This document shows positions 49,258-57,484 of a stretch of DNA of 64,000 bases, piece by piece. Location of the stretch: NCBI RefSeq assembly GCF_000442255.1, contig NZ_KE557287.1, forward strand, positions 1 through 64,000. The letters are read 5' to 3'. Source of the stretch: Salipiger mucosus DSM 16094 (GTDB lineage: Bacteria; Pseudomonadota; Alphaproteobacteria; Rhodobacterales; Rhodobacteraceae). Positions within the stretch are counted from its first letter, which is position 1; every line of letters starts with the position of its first letter. A program made the translations under genes and the position numbers. A model generated the notes under the pieces. The model was given only the letters and a program-made list of their open reading frames with translations, made no database searches and was not told the DNA's origin.

Positions 49258-50565
49258 TCAGAGCTCGCCCGCGTCCTCGAGGACGTAGGTCGCCTCTTCG
49301 GCGGCGGTGTCGAGTGCCTCCTGCGGGGTGGCATCGCCAAGGATCGCGGCCTGAAGCTCGGGGTAGAGCACGTTGGTGATCTCGATCCAGGCGGGCGTCT
49401 GCGGCACCGGGAAGGCGCCCTCTGCCGCGACCTGGAAGGTCTCGAGCACGTCGGTGCGGTAGGCGTCTCCCTCGGCCTCGGCGATGACGTGGTCCCAGAC
49501 CGACTGGCGCGAGGGCAGGGGGCCCGCGGCGCTTTCCAGCTTCTGGCTGTCGGCGTTGGTGAGGAACCAGACCAGCGAGGCGGCCGCCTCGGGGTTGGCG
49601 CAGTCCTCGGTCACGCTGAAGCCGTGGAAGCCGGACCAGCCCGAGCGGACCCCGGCCGAGCCCTTGGGCGGGGGCGCGACGCCAACGTCGCCCGCGACCT
49701 TCGAGGAGTCGGGGTCGTTGAAGAAGCCGGCCCAGCCCGGCCAGTCGAGGTTCAGCGCCACGGTGCCCGAGGCGAAGCCCTGGCCGAGATCGTCCCACAG
49801 GTAGTTGGGCACGCCCGCCGGCACGGCCTCGGCCTGGTAGAGGTCGACGAACCAGTTCAGCGCCTCGACGCCGGCCTCGGAGTTGAATGCGGGCTCGCCG
49901 TCCTCGTTCAGGAATTCGCCGCCGTTGGCGACGAGGATCTCGTAGAAGCGGCCGGCGATGGCCTCTTCCTTGCCGGCATACTGCGTGCCGTAGAAGTTGG
50001 GCGCGTCGGCGAAGAACTTCGCCTGGTCGGCCACCTGGTCCCAGGTGTCCGGCACCGCGAGCGGGTAGCCGTATTCTTCCTCGAAGGCGGTCTTGTTGTC
50101 TTCGTCTTCGTAGAGGCTCTTCTGGTAGTAGAGCGCCGAGACGTCGAACTGGGCGCGCGGCAGCATCACCAGCCGGTCGTTCAGCGTGGCCGATTCGATG
50201 TTGCCGGGCACGAAGTCGGAGAGCGCCTCCTCGGGGAGGTAGTCGCGCAGGTCGACGTAGATGCCAGGATACTGCGGGGCGAAGGACGAGTGGTTCGAGC
50301 CGACGCACCAGTCCAGCTGGCCGATGGCGATGTCGGACTTGATCTCGCGGTCCAGCTCGAAGTGGTTCTTCTTCGAGATCACGTCGACGGTTGCGCCGGT
50401 GGCCTCCTCCCACTCGGCGATGCGGGCATAGAGCGGCTCGTACTGTTGCCCGCCGATGAGCTTGGCCTCGATGGTCACGCCCTCGAAGCTGCCGGGCAGG
50501 TCCTGCGCGGCAGCCACCGAGGCGAGCGCGAGCGCGGCCGACGATACGGTCGTCAGAAGTTTCAT
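49258..50565 (-). CDS. Sugar ABC transporter substrate-binding protein
   Basis: A 435-residue CUT1 periplasmic binding protein. The signal peptide MKLLTTVSSAALALASVAAA is followed by the mature domain with YARIAEWEEATGATVDVISK and WPGWAGFFNDPD. The start at 50565 follows GGGAGGA and is preferred over 50607, which lacks a signal peptide. It is the first gene of the fuconate-type operon and has an IclR-type site 54 bp upstream. The ligand is probably a 6-deoxy sugar, inferred from the pathway genes. Confidence 0.92.
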   Translation of the reverse strand: MKLLTTVSSAALALASVAAAQDLPGSFEGVTIEAKLIGGQQYEPLYARIAEWEEATGATVDVISKKNHFELDREIKSDIAIGQLDWCVGSNHSSFAPQYPGIYVDLRDYLPEEALSDFVPGNIESATLNDRLVMLPRAQFDVSALYYQKSLYEDEDNKTAFEEEYGYPLAVPDTWDQVADQAKFFADAPNFYGTQYAGKEEAIAGRFYEILVANGGEFLNEDGEPAFNSEAGVEALNWFVDLYQAEAVPAGVPNYLWDDLGQGFASGTVALNLDWPGWAGFFNDPDSSKVAGDVGVAPPPKGSAGVRSGWSGFHGFSVTEDCANPEAAASLVWFLTNADSQKLESAAGPLPSRQSVWDHVIAEAEGDAYRTDVLETFQVAAEGAFPVPQTPAWIEITNVLYPELQAAILGDATPQEALDTAAEEATYVLEDAGEL

Positions 50566-50618
50566 GTTTTCCTCCCTGAAGTTCCCCGAGGGTCGAATTG
50601 CCCTCAAATATGGATACT

Positions 50619-50636
50619 CTATTCATAAAAGAATAC
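50619..50636. promoter_or_regulatory. IclR-type operator, site upstream of sugar-binding protein
   Basis: CTATTC-N6-GAATAC, the reverse-complement form of the GTATTC-N6-GAATRG motif found at three other places around this locus. It lies 54 bp upstream of the binding-protein start in an AT-rich promoter stretch. Confidence 0.6.
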
Positions 50637-50680
50637 TGACATGCCGTCGCTGTCAAGAATTTCCGCTGGATTTGCATGTC

Positions 50681-50698
50681 GTATTCGTTGATGAATGG
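50681..50698. promoter_or_regulatory. IclR-type operator at the iclR-family gene start
   Basis: GTATTC-N6-GAATGG ends 20 bp before the regulator's preferred ATG, a position suited to autoregulation. Confidence 0.6.
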
Positions 50699-50718
50699 CG
50701 CGCTTCATCGAGGATCAT

Positions 50719-51516
50719 ATGACCGACACCACAGACCGATACCGCGCGCCGGCGCTCGACAAGGGGCTCGACATTCTCGAGCTGCTCGCGGGCATTGAGG
50801 GCGGCCTGACCCAGTCCGAGATCGCCAAGGCGCTCGGGCGGTCTCCGAACGAATTCTACCGCATGCTCGACCGCCTCGCGCGGCGCGGCTACGTCACGCG
50901 GGTCGACGGCGACCGCTACGCGCTGACGCTCAAGATGTTCGGGCTGGCGCAGTTCCACGCGCCGACGCGGCGGCTGGCCTCGCTGGCGACGCCGCTTCTG
51001 CGCGAGCTGTCGCAGCGCACGCGCCAGGCCAACCAGCTGGTGGTCTTCGACCGCGGGAACGCCGTGGTGATCGCGCAGCAGGAGGCGCCCGGCTACTGGG
51101 GCATCTCGATCCGCGTGGGCAGCCACATCGGGCTCTTTGACACGGGCTCGGGTCACGTGCTGCTGGCCTTCTCAAGCCCCGAGCGGCGGCAGATGATGGT
51201 GGCCGAGAACCGCGACACCGGGGCGCCGGCCCGCGACATCCCGCCCGCGCTGGAGGCGCGCTTCGACGAGATCCGCGCGCGGGGATACGAGGCCATGCCC
51301 TCGGCACAGACGGTCGGCGTGACGAACATCTCGGCGCCGGTGCTCTCCGCCGATGGCGAGCCGCTGGCGGCGGTCACGATCCCCTACCTGCCGCTGGTCG
51401 ACAGCGAGGGTGCCCCAAGCATGGACGAGGCCGCCGCGGCGCTGGTCGAGACGACCACGGCGCTGTCGGAATTCGGCGGGTGCTCCAGCGAGGGGGAGAC
51501 ATTCGTATCTGAATGA
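50719..51516 (+). CDS. IclR-family transcriptional regulator
   Basis: A 265-residue IclR protein with the N-terminal winged HTH (DKGLDILELLAGIEGGLTQS, then RSPNEFYRMLDRLARRGYVT) and the C-terminal GAF-like effector domain (SIRVGSHIGLFDTGSGHVLL and later GVTNISAPVL). The start at 50719 follows CGAGGA; ATG 50695 overlaps the operator-like site. It is divergent from the sugar ABC operon and upstream of the lactonase-like gene. The GTATTC-N6-GAATRG sites make it the likely local regulator. Confidence 0.92.
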   Translation: MTDTTDRYRAPALDKGLDILELLAGIEGGLTQSEIAKALGRSPNEFYRMLDRLARRGYVTRVDGDRYALTLKMFGLAQFHAPTRRLASLATPLLRELSQRTRQANQLVVFDRGNAVVIAQQEAPGYWGISIRVGSHIGLFDTGSGHVLLAFSSPERRQMMVAENRDTGAPARDIPPALEARFDEIRARGYEAMPSAQTVGVTNISAPVLSADGEPLAAVTIPYLPLVDSEGAPSMDEAAAALVETTTALSEFGGCSSEGETFVSE

Positions 51517-51517
51517 T

Positions 51518-51535
51518 CCATTCTCGGGTGAATTT
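51518..51535. promoter_or_regulatory. IclR-type operator before the amidohydrolase gene
   Basis: CCATTC-N6-GAATTT, with an overlapping palindrome GAATG-ATC-CATTC (51511-51523). It begins just after the regulator's stop and ends 17 bp before the amidohydrolase ATG. Confidence 0.5.
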
Positions 51536-51552
51536 CACTCAGGGAGGACGAC

Positions 51553-52398
51553 ATGACGGATACACCGATCCTGGACACGCACCTGCACCTCGTGGACCGC
51601 GGGCGGCTCGACTACCCGTGGCTGTCGGGCGCGCCGCCGCTCGACCGCGACTGGACGCTCGAGGACTACGCGCGCGAGGCGCGGCGCCTCGGCATCGGGG
51701 GTGCGCTGCATATGGAGGTCGACGTCGCCGACCCGCTGATCGAGGCCGAGACCGGCTGGATCGAGGAGCTGGCAGCCTCCGGCGTCTTTCCGATCCGGGG
51801 GGCCATCGCCGCCTGCCGGCCCGAGTCGCCGGACTTCGAGGCCTTTCTCGAACGCGCCGTGGGACGCGACATCGTCGTGGGCTTTCGCCGACCGCTGCAC
51901 GTGGTGCCCGACGAGCTGTCGCGCGGCGATATCTTCCGCGCCAACCTGCGGCGGCTGGCGGGGCCGGACCTGCCCTTTGACCTCTGCGTGCTGGCCCGGC
52001 AGCTGCCGCTGGCGATCGAGCTGGCCGACGCCGCGCCCGAGGTGCGCTTCGTGCTGGACCATTGCGGCGTGCCCGACATCGCGGGCGGAGGCTGGGACAG
52101 CTGGGCGCGTGACATCACCGAGCTGGCCAGACGGCCCAACGTGAGCGCCAAGATCTCGGGCGTGATCGCCTACGGCGGCGAGGACTGGACGCTGGACCAG
52201 CTGACGCGCTGGGTCATGCACACGGCCGAAGCCTTCGGCCCCGAGCGGATCTGCTGGGGCGGCGACTGGCCGGTCTGCACGCTGGGCGGCGGGCTGTCGA
52301 CCTGGATGGCGGCCACGCGGGCGATTGTCGCGGACTGGAGCGCGGCCGACCGCGCCGCCCTTTACGGCGGCACGGCCGAGCGGATCTGGAAGCTCTGA
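51553..52398 (+). CDS. Amidohydrolase-family protein, sugar lactonase-like
   Basis: A 281-residue TIM-barrel amidohydrolase-2-family protein. The N-terminal metal motif is LDTHLHLVD, further sites include FVLDHCGVPDI, VSAKISGV and the C-terminal Asp in CWGGDWPVC. Members act as L-fuconolactonases or L-rhamnonolactonases, opening the aldonolactone to the aldonate, which fits as the step before the fuconate dehydratase-like enzyme. The start follows AGGGAGGACGAC. Converges on the minus-strand binding-protein-like gene. Confidence 0.88.
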   Translation: MTDTPILDTHLHLVDRGRLDYPWLSGAPPLDRDWTLEDYAREARRLGIGGALHMEVDVADPLIEAETGWIEELAASGVFPIRGAIAACRPESPDFEAFLERAVGRDIVVGFRRPLHVVPDELSRGDIFRANLRRLAGPDLPFDLCVLARQLPLAIELADAAPEVRFVLDHCGVPDIAGGGWDSWARDITELARRPNVSAKISGVIAYGGEDWTLDQLTRWVMHTAEAFGPERICWGGDWPVCTLGGGLSTWMAATRAIVADWSAADRAALYGGTAERIWKL

Positions 52399-52405
52399 GG
52401 CGGCC

Positions 52406-53509
52406 TCAGAAGGTCGCCGCGAACATGCGGTCGAGGTCGTCCATCGCGGCCTCGAACCCGCCGTCCTTCAGCGCGGCGTTGAGACGCTCGGAGGCCTCCT
52501 GCTGGAAGGGCATGTAGCCGTCGTGGCGCGGCCGCATCCACGCCGCGTCGAGCGTCGCCAGCGTGCCGGAATAGAAGTGGCCGGCCGCCGCGTCGGTCTT
52601 CGGCGTGGTCCAGGCGGTGCGGTGCCCGGCCTGGCCGCCCGCCTCGGCCCAGGGCCCGGCCTGCACCTCGGGGCCGGCGGCGTGCCGGGCAAAGGCGGCG
52701 GCCTCGTCGGGGTGCTTCGAGAAGGCCGAGACCGCGAGCCCCGTTCCGCCAAGCGCGCTGCCGCGCGGCCCCGCGCCCGGCGCGGCCTCGGGGATGTCGT
52801 GGAAGGTCACCCGCCGGCGCGCGGTATCGGGCAGCGAATAGCTGATGTAGCCGTAGATCAGCGGCGAACAGGCGATGTCGTCTGTGTCGGCCATGGCCTC
52901 GAGCACGGCGATCGGGTCCATGCCGAAGCAGGCCGGGTCCACCTGCTGCGCCAGCGCCTGCAGCATCTCGAGGGCGGGACGCCCGCCGTCGCGGTCGACG
53001 AAGGGCCCCTCTGGTCCGACGCGGCAGGGATGCCCGAGGTTGGCGCAGAGCGTGTAGAAGCTCATCAGCACGTGCGGCGGGCGCAGCGGGATCATGACCT
53101 TCCCCTCGCGGGCCAGGCGCATGACCCCCAGCCAGTCCTTCGCCGGCGCAACCAGGTCGGGCCGCGAGGCCTGCACCTGTGCCGCCGCATCGACCGGCCA
53201 GGCCCATTGCTTGCCGTCCCAGGTGTAGCTCTCGAAGGAGCGGCCGAGCGAGCCCTGCGCGATCTCGGGCGCCTCGGGCAGGGGATGCAGGCAGGCCTCG
53301 CCGGTGATCTGGCCGACGTGCGGGTGGTCGATGATGATGAGATCGTAGGACTTCGCCAGTTCGAGCACCGGGTAGCTCTCGAAATCCTGCAGCGAGCGGC
53401 GGTCCCATGTGATAGAGACGCCGTGCTCGGCCTCCCAGTCGCGGGACAGGGCGGCAAGCGGGTCGTAGCCGCGCGGGTGGTCCCAGGTCATGCCCTTGAG
53501 GGTGATCAT
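52406..53509 (-). CDS. Solute-binding-protein-like protein without signal peptide
   Basis: This 367-residue protein has the extracellular sugar-binding-protein fold pattern (LAALSRDWEAEHGVSITWDR, SYDLIIIDHPHVGQIT, and a C-terminal KHPDEAAAFARHAAGPE). Its N-terminus MITLKGMTWDHPRGYDPLAA is polar with no hydrophobic leader, and its start overlaps the CoA-transferase stop (ATGA), so no signal can be hidden upstream. It should stay in the cytoplasm unless an internal start is used. No permease is adjacent. It may be an intracellular sensor or a repurposed binding protein working with the CoA-transferase. Confidence 0.82.
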   Translation of the reverse strand: MITLKGMTWDHPRGYDPLAALSRDWEAEHGVSITWDRRSLQDFESYPVLELAKSYDLIIIDHPHVGQITGEACLHPLPEAPEIAQGSLGRSFESYTWDGKQWAWPVDAAAQVQASRPDLVAPAKDWLGVMRLAREGKVMIPLRPPHVLMSFYTLCANLGHPCRVGPEGPFVDRDGGRPALEMLQALAQQVDPACFGMDPIAVLEAMADTDDIACSPLIYGYISYSLPDTARRRVTFHDIPEAAPGAGPRGSALGGTGLAVSAFSKHPDEAAAFARHAAGPEVQAGPWAEAGGQAGHRTAWTTPKTDAAAGHFYSGTLATLDAAWMRPRHDGYMPFQQEASERLNAALKDGGFEAAMDDLDRMFAATF

Positions 53510-54699
53510 AGCTCGAACTCCTTGCGAATGGCGGCGCTGTGTTCACCCACGCGCGGCGCCGCGCGGGGCGTGGCGGGCCGCCGTCCGTCGATGGTCAGCG
53601 GCGCGCGCGTGGTGTCGATGCGCACGCCGTCGCCACGACAGACGGTCTGCAGCAGGTCGAGCCGCTGGAAGGCCTCGGTGTCGACCAGCTCGGACCAGTT
53701 CAGCACCTCCGAGCACCAGATGTCGGCGGGTTGCAGGATGGCGAGCCAGTCCTCGACGCTGCGTTCGGCGACGCGCTCGGCCAGCCGGGCCTTGATCCCG
53801 TCGCGGTCGCGGAAGGCGTCGCCGGGATCGCGGCCGGCCAGCTCGGGCAGGTCCATGAGCGCTGCCAGCTTGTCGAGCGGGGTCATCGCCAGCGCGAGGT
53901 AGCCGTCGCTGGCCGCGTAGACGCCATAGGGCGCCCCGAGATAGGCGTGGGCGCCATTCGCCTGCGAGCGCTGCGGCAGGCGGCGGCCGTCGTTGAGCCA
54001 GGTGGTCAGGACCTCGAACTGCAGGTCGACGAGCGCCTCGAGCAGGCTGGTCTGCACGTGCCGCCCGATGCCGTCGATGCCGCGCCGCACCAGCGCGGCG
54101 AGGATGCCCTGGCTGAGGGCCACGCCCGCGAACATGTCGCCCACGGCAAGGCCCATGGGCACCGGCCCCTGCGGCGCGTCGCCGGTCAGCCACATCAGCC
54201 CCGAGCGGGCCTGCGCCAGCAGGTCCTGGCCCGGCAGCTTCACCCAGGGGCCGTCATCGCCGTAGCCCGAGATCGAGCCGTAGACGAGCCCCGGGTTCAG
54301 CGCGTGCATCTCCTCCCAGCCGATGCCGATGCGCTCGGCGACGCCGGGGCGGAAGTTCTGGATCATCACGTCGGCCTGCGCCACGAGCCGGTGCAGGGCC
54401 GCGAGGTCCTCGGGGTCCTTGAGGTCGAGCGCGAGGCTCTCCTTGCCGCGGTTGATGGCGTGGAAAATCGTGGAATCGCCACCCAGCTCGGTGTCCGACA
54501 GGTAGAGCTGCCGGGACAGGTCGCCGGCGCCGGCGCGCTCCACCTTGATGACCCGCGCCCCCAGATCGGCCAGCCGGAGCGAGCAGTAGGGGCCCGACAG
54601 GAACTGGCTGAGGTCGAGCACCAGCAGTCCCTCGAGCGGTCGCTCGGGCGGCGTCGCGTCCGGTGGCGTTTGGGCTGCGGCGTCGGCTGGTCTGGTCAT
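53506..54699 (-). CDS. CaiB/BaiF-family (class III) CoA-transferase
   Basis: A 397-residue class III CoA-transferase. The family core LLVLDLSQFLSGPYCSLRLA, VIKVERAGAGD and NFRPGVAERIG are present, with the likely catalytic Asp in the PGQDLLAQARSG segment. It transfers CoA between carboxylic acids. I use ATG 54699; it is followed by a proline-rich leader, and an IclR-type site overlaps the ribosome-binding region. Its partner could be the MaoC-like enzyme in the facing operon, but the acid substrate is unknown. Confidence 0.9.
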   Translation of the reverse strand: MTRPADAAAQTPPDATPPERPLEGLLVLDLSQFLSGPYCSLRLADLGARVIKVERAGAGDLSRQLYLSDTELGGDSTIFHAINRGKESLALDLKDPEDLAALHRLVAQADVMIQNFRPGVAERIGIGWEEMHALNPGLVYGSISGYGDDGPWVKLPGQDLLAQARSGLMWLTGDAPQGPVPMGLAVGDMFAGVALSQGILAALVRRGIDGIGRHVQTSLLEALVDLQFEVLTTWLNDGRRLPQRSQANGAHAYLGAPYGVYAASDGYLALAMTPLDKLAALMDLPELAGRDPGDAFRDRDGIKARLAERVAERSVEDWLAILQPADIWCSEVLNWSELVDTEAFQRLDLLQTVCRGDGVRIDTTRAPLTIDGRRPATPRAAPRVGEHSAAIRKEFEL

Positions 54700-54704
54700 A
54701 TGGT

Positions 54705-54722
54705 GTATTCTTCTGTGAATGG
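54705..54722. promoter_or_regulatory. IclR-type operator before the CoA-transferase gene
   Basis: GTATTC-N6-GAATGG, identical in both half-sites to the one at 50681-50698. It ends 5 bp before the start codon, so binding could block initiation of transcription or translation. Confidence 0.6.
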
Positions 54723-55088
54723 CCTTCTTACATATGAATGATCTGTTTGCCTGCCTGTCGTCAAGCCCCATGCTCAAGATCGTCAGGGAAGGACCGGGTT
54801 GCCTGCCCCCGGCCAAGGCAGGACTCGCGGGTCTCCTGATCGAGGATCACAGCGGCAACCGGGCACCGGCGGCCTCGTGGGCTCGGGTCGGGACCGAGCA
54901 CTGAAAGGACGGAGGAGCAAGACGGTGCGGATCGAAACGGATGCGGGCGGGCCGCCCGCCGCCGTCAGCGATGCACCAATTCGCGCGGGACAGCTGCCCT
55001 CGCGGCCTGCGCGCCCCGGTCAATGCTTTTGAGCGTGGCGCTTGAGCCCTTGTCCGGAGGCCGCGCGCGGTTGCGCCCGCCGTCGGTC
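54723..55088. other. Intergenic, no gene recognised
   Basis: Nothing with family features is seen on either strand. The first 60 bp are AT-richer and probably hold the CoA-transferase promoter; the rest is GC-rich and contains small inverted repeats such as the CCTGCC/GGCAGG pair near 54800-54825. Confidence 0.4.
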
Positions 55089-55811
55089 CTAGCCGGGGCC
55101 GGCGCTCTTCGGCTTCGCCTGCTCCGAGGACGCTTCGTCCCCGTCGGTATAGAAGCCCATGATGTGGACCCACAGAAGACGCTTGGCCTCGTCGAGGTTC
55201 CGCGCCTTCAGGGAGTCGATCAGCTTGAAATGCTCGTCGGCGCTCTTGGCCATGAGCAGCGGCGTGTTCTTCTTTTCCTGCACCGAGGTCGGCAGCTTCG
55301 AACGGTATGACAAGGCAAGCTCGACGAGCTCGGTATTGTCGCAGTTCGACATCAGCTCGGCGTGATAGCGGGAATTCGCCTCGATGCGGTCGCTCGCGGT
55401 CCCCTGCACCGTGGCGACGCGGAACTCCTCGGCCAGGACCTTGAGGCGCTCCATCGACTCATCGGTGATGTTCCTGATGATGTCGTCCAGCGTCGCGACT
55501 TCCAGCGCGGCCCGGACCAAGGAGATATCGCGGATCCGCTTCTCGTCGTAGACCTGCACCTGATAGCCCCGGTTCGGCCGGTGCACGATGCTGCCGGACA
55601 CCGTGAGGTGATCGAGCGCCTGACGGATCGCCAGCCGGGTGGTATTGTATTTTTCCTGAAGTTCGTTCTGCTTCAGCCAGCCACCGGGATGGAGCTCGCC
55701 GGAGCTGATGTCCCGTTCGATCTGGGCGACCAGCATCTGGTTCTGACCTGCCCGACTACCCTTTTTCGGGCGTGTGTTCGACACTGTGCTCATCCTCGCG
55801 GAATGCCTCAT
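55089..55811 (-). CDS. GntR-family (FCD-type) transcriptional regulator
   Basis: A 240-residue regulator. The N-terminal wHTH contains GELHPGGWLKQNELQEKYNT, then TRLAIRQALDHLTVSGSIVH; the C-terminal helical domain has the FCD pattern with likely metal ligands in RYHAELM and DEHFKLIDS. The start is 55811 or the internal ATG at 55793. It is divergent from the peptide-type ABC operon, and TGGCGCCA palindromes lie in the intergenic region, making that operon its expected target. Confidence 0.9.
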   Translation of the reverse strand: MRHSARMSTVSNTRPKKGSRAGQNQMLVAQIERDISSGELHPGGWLKQNELQEKYNTTRLAIRQALDHLTVSGSIVHRPNRGYQVQVYDEKRIRDISLVRAALEVATLDDIIRNITDESMERLKVLAEEFRVATVQGTASDRIEANSRYHAELMSNCDNTELVELALSYRSKLPTSVQEKKNTPLLMAKSADEHFKLIDSLKARNLDEAKRLLWVHIMGFYTDGDEASSEQAKPKSAGPG

Positions 55812-55874
55812 CCTGAGGCGGCGCGTGCTTTTGTTTCGAGATTCCTAACGTGGGCCTTGACGTGATGTCAACGA

Positions 55875-55926
55875 TGGCGCGAAATGAGCTTGCAAAAATG
55901 GCGCCATCAAAGGCGACATAAATGGC
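55875..55926. promoter_or_regulatory. Candidate GntR operator region upstream of peptide ABC operon
   Basis: A perfect palindrome ATGGCGCCAT at 55898-55907 is followed by TCA-AAGGCGACATAAATGGC. A partial TGGCGC copy lies at 55875-55880, downstream of a TTGACG element at 55857-55862. The palindrome and its right flank recur at 60406-60434. Confidence 0.6.
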
Positions 55927-55941
55927 AAGCAGGAGAGGCGC

Positions 55942-57477
55942 ATGAAAATGCACACTATGAAGACGATGAAAGCCACGGCCGGCAAGGCGATGTTCGGCCT
56001 GCTCGTTTCCACGGCTCTCACCCTCACCGCGAGCGCGGCGAGTGCCAGGGACCTCACCGTCGGGCTGCCCGGAACCGTCGTGACGCTCGACCCGCACATG
56101 TCGGCGACCGTGTTCACCGACCTCAACATCGCGAGCCACCTCTACAGCGCGCTTGTCACGCGCGGCCCGGACCTCGAGCTCGCCCCCGACGCGGCCGAGG
56201 AGTGGACCGCCACCGCCGACACCACCTGGCGCTTCCAGCTGCATCCCGGCGTCACCTTCCCCAACGGCGAGGCACTGGACGCCGAGGCGGTCAAGTGGAA
56301 CATCGAACGGGTGCTGGCCGACGAGACCAGCGCCCGGATCAAGCCCTGGTTCGAGCTGGTGGACGAGGTCAACGTGATCGACAAGACCACCGTCGATATC
56401 GTCACCTCCGCGCCCTATCCTGCGCTGCCCGACCAGCTGTCGATGTTCTTCCTGCTGCCCCCGGAATGGTCGGCGGAAAACGACACCAACCGCATGGCCT
56501 TGGGCACCGGCCCCTATGACCTGGTCGAGTTCCAGGAAGGGAATTTCATCACCCTGTCCGCCAAGGAGGACTACTGGGGCACCGCGCCCGAGTTCGAGGA
56601 GGTGACCTTCCGCTTCATCCCCGAGGAATCGACCCGCATCTCGGCACTGCTGGCGGGCGAGGTGGACTTCGTGACCTCCATCCCGACCTCCGAGATCGAG
56701 CGCACCAACCAGAACGAGGGAACCTCGGGTGACGCGGTGGCGAGCACGCGCACGATGTTCCTGCGGTTCAACAGCAAGGTCGAGCCCTTCCAGGGCAACG
56801 CGATGCTGCGCCGCGCGATGAACTACGCGGTCGACAAGAACCTGATCATCGACAGCCTCTGGGACGGCTACGGCGAGGTCGCCCGGTGCCAGCCGCTTTC
56901 CGAGGACTACTTCGGCTACAACCCCGACCTCGAGGCCCATCCCTACGACCCGGAGCAGGCGCGCAGCCTGATGGTCGAGGCGGGCTATCCCGACGGGTTC
57001 GACCTCGAGCTCGACGTGCCGATCGGGCGCTACCTGCAGGGCTCCGAGATCGGCCAGATCGTGGCGGCCCAGCTCACCGAGATCGGCGTGAACGTCCAGA
57101 TCACCGAAACCGAGTGGAGCCGCTGGCTGGACAAGCTCTACAACGACGGCATGAGCCAGGCGACCTACTACGGCCTCGCATGGCCGACGCTGGACGCCGG
57201 CGGCGTCATGGCGTTCTTCGAGGATGGCAACACGCAGAACTACCAGGACGATCCCGAGTTCACGAGCATCCTGCAGGAAGCCAATTCGAGCGTCGATGCC
57301 GACGAGCGTCTCGCGCTCTACAAGACGGCGACCGAGCGGATGTGCGAAAGCGCGCCGATCCTGTTCCTGTTCCAGCAACCCTACACCTACGGCATCAGCG
57401 ACGAGATCGAATGGTCGGCGCGTGGGGATGACTGGGCGCGCGCCATGGACATGAGCGTGGCCGGTTCGGCGGACTGA
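55942..57477 (+). CDS. Dipeptide/oligopeptide-type ABC substrate-binding protein
   Basis: A 511-residue family-5 periplasmic binding protein. The signal peptide ends near residue 36 after SAASA, and the mature chain begins RDLTVGLPGTVVTLDPHMSA, with the family pattern of FPNGEALDAEAVKWNIERVL and GTGPYDLVEF. Such proteins bind peptides, but also nickel, opines or other amino-acid-derived ligands. The start follows CAGGAGAGG. First gene of an ABC operon of binding protein, two permeases and two ATPases. Confidence 0.92.
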   Translation: MKMHTMKTMKATAGKAMFGLLVSTALTLTASAASARDLTVGLPGTVVTLDPHMSATVFTDLNIASHLYSALVTRGPDLELAPDAAEEWTATADTTWRFQLHPGVTFPNGEALDAEAVKWNIERVLADETSARIKPWFELVDEVNVIDKTTVDIVTSAPYPALPDQLSMFFLLPPEWSAENDTNRMALGTGPYDLVEFQEGNFITLSAKEDYWGTAPEFEEVTFRFIPEESTRISALLAGEVDFVTSIPTSEIERTNQNEGTSGDAVASTRTMFLRFNSKVEPFQGNAMLRRAMNYAVDKNLIIDSLWDGYGEVARCQPLSEDYFGYNPDLEAHPYDPEQARSLMVEAGYPDGFDLELDVPIGRYLQGSEIGQIVAAQLTEIGVNVQITETEWSRWLDKLYNDGMSQATYYGLAWPTLDAGGVMAFFEDGNTQNYQDDPEFTSILQEANSSVDADERLALYKTATERMCESAPILFLFQQPYTYGISDEIEWSARGDDWARAMDMSVAGSAD

Positions 57478-57484
57478 GGCAGGC

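Noticed and set aside
56500-57440. Plus-strand Arg-rich frames inside the peptide-binding-protein gene
   Set aside because: They are frame-shifted translations of a well-conserved family-5 binding protein.
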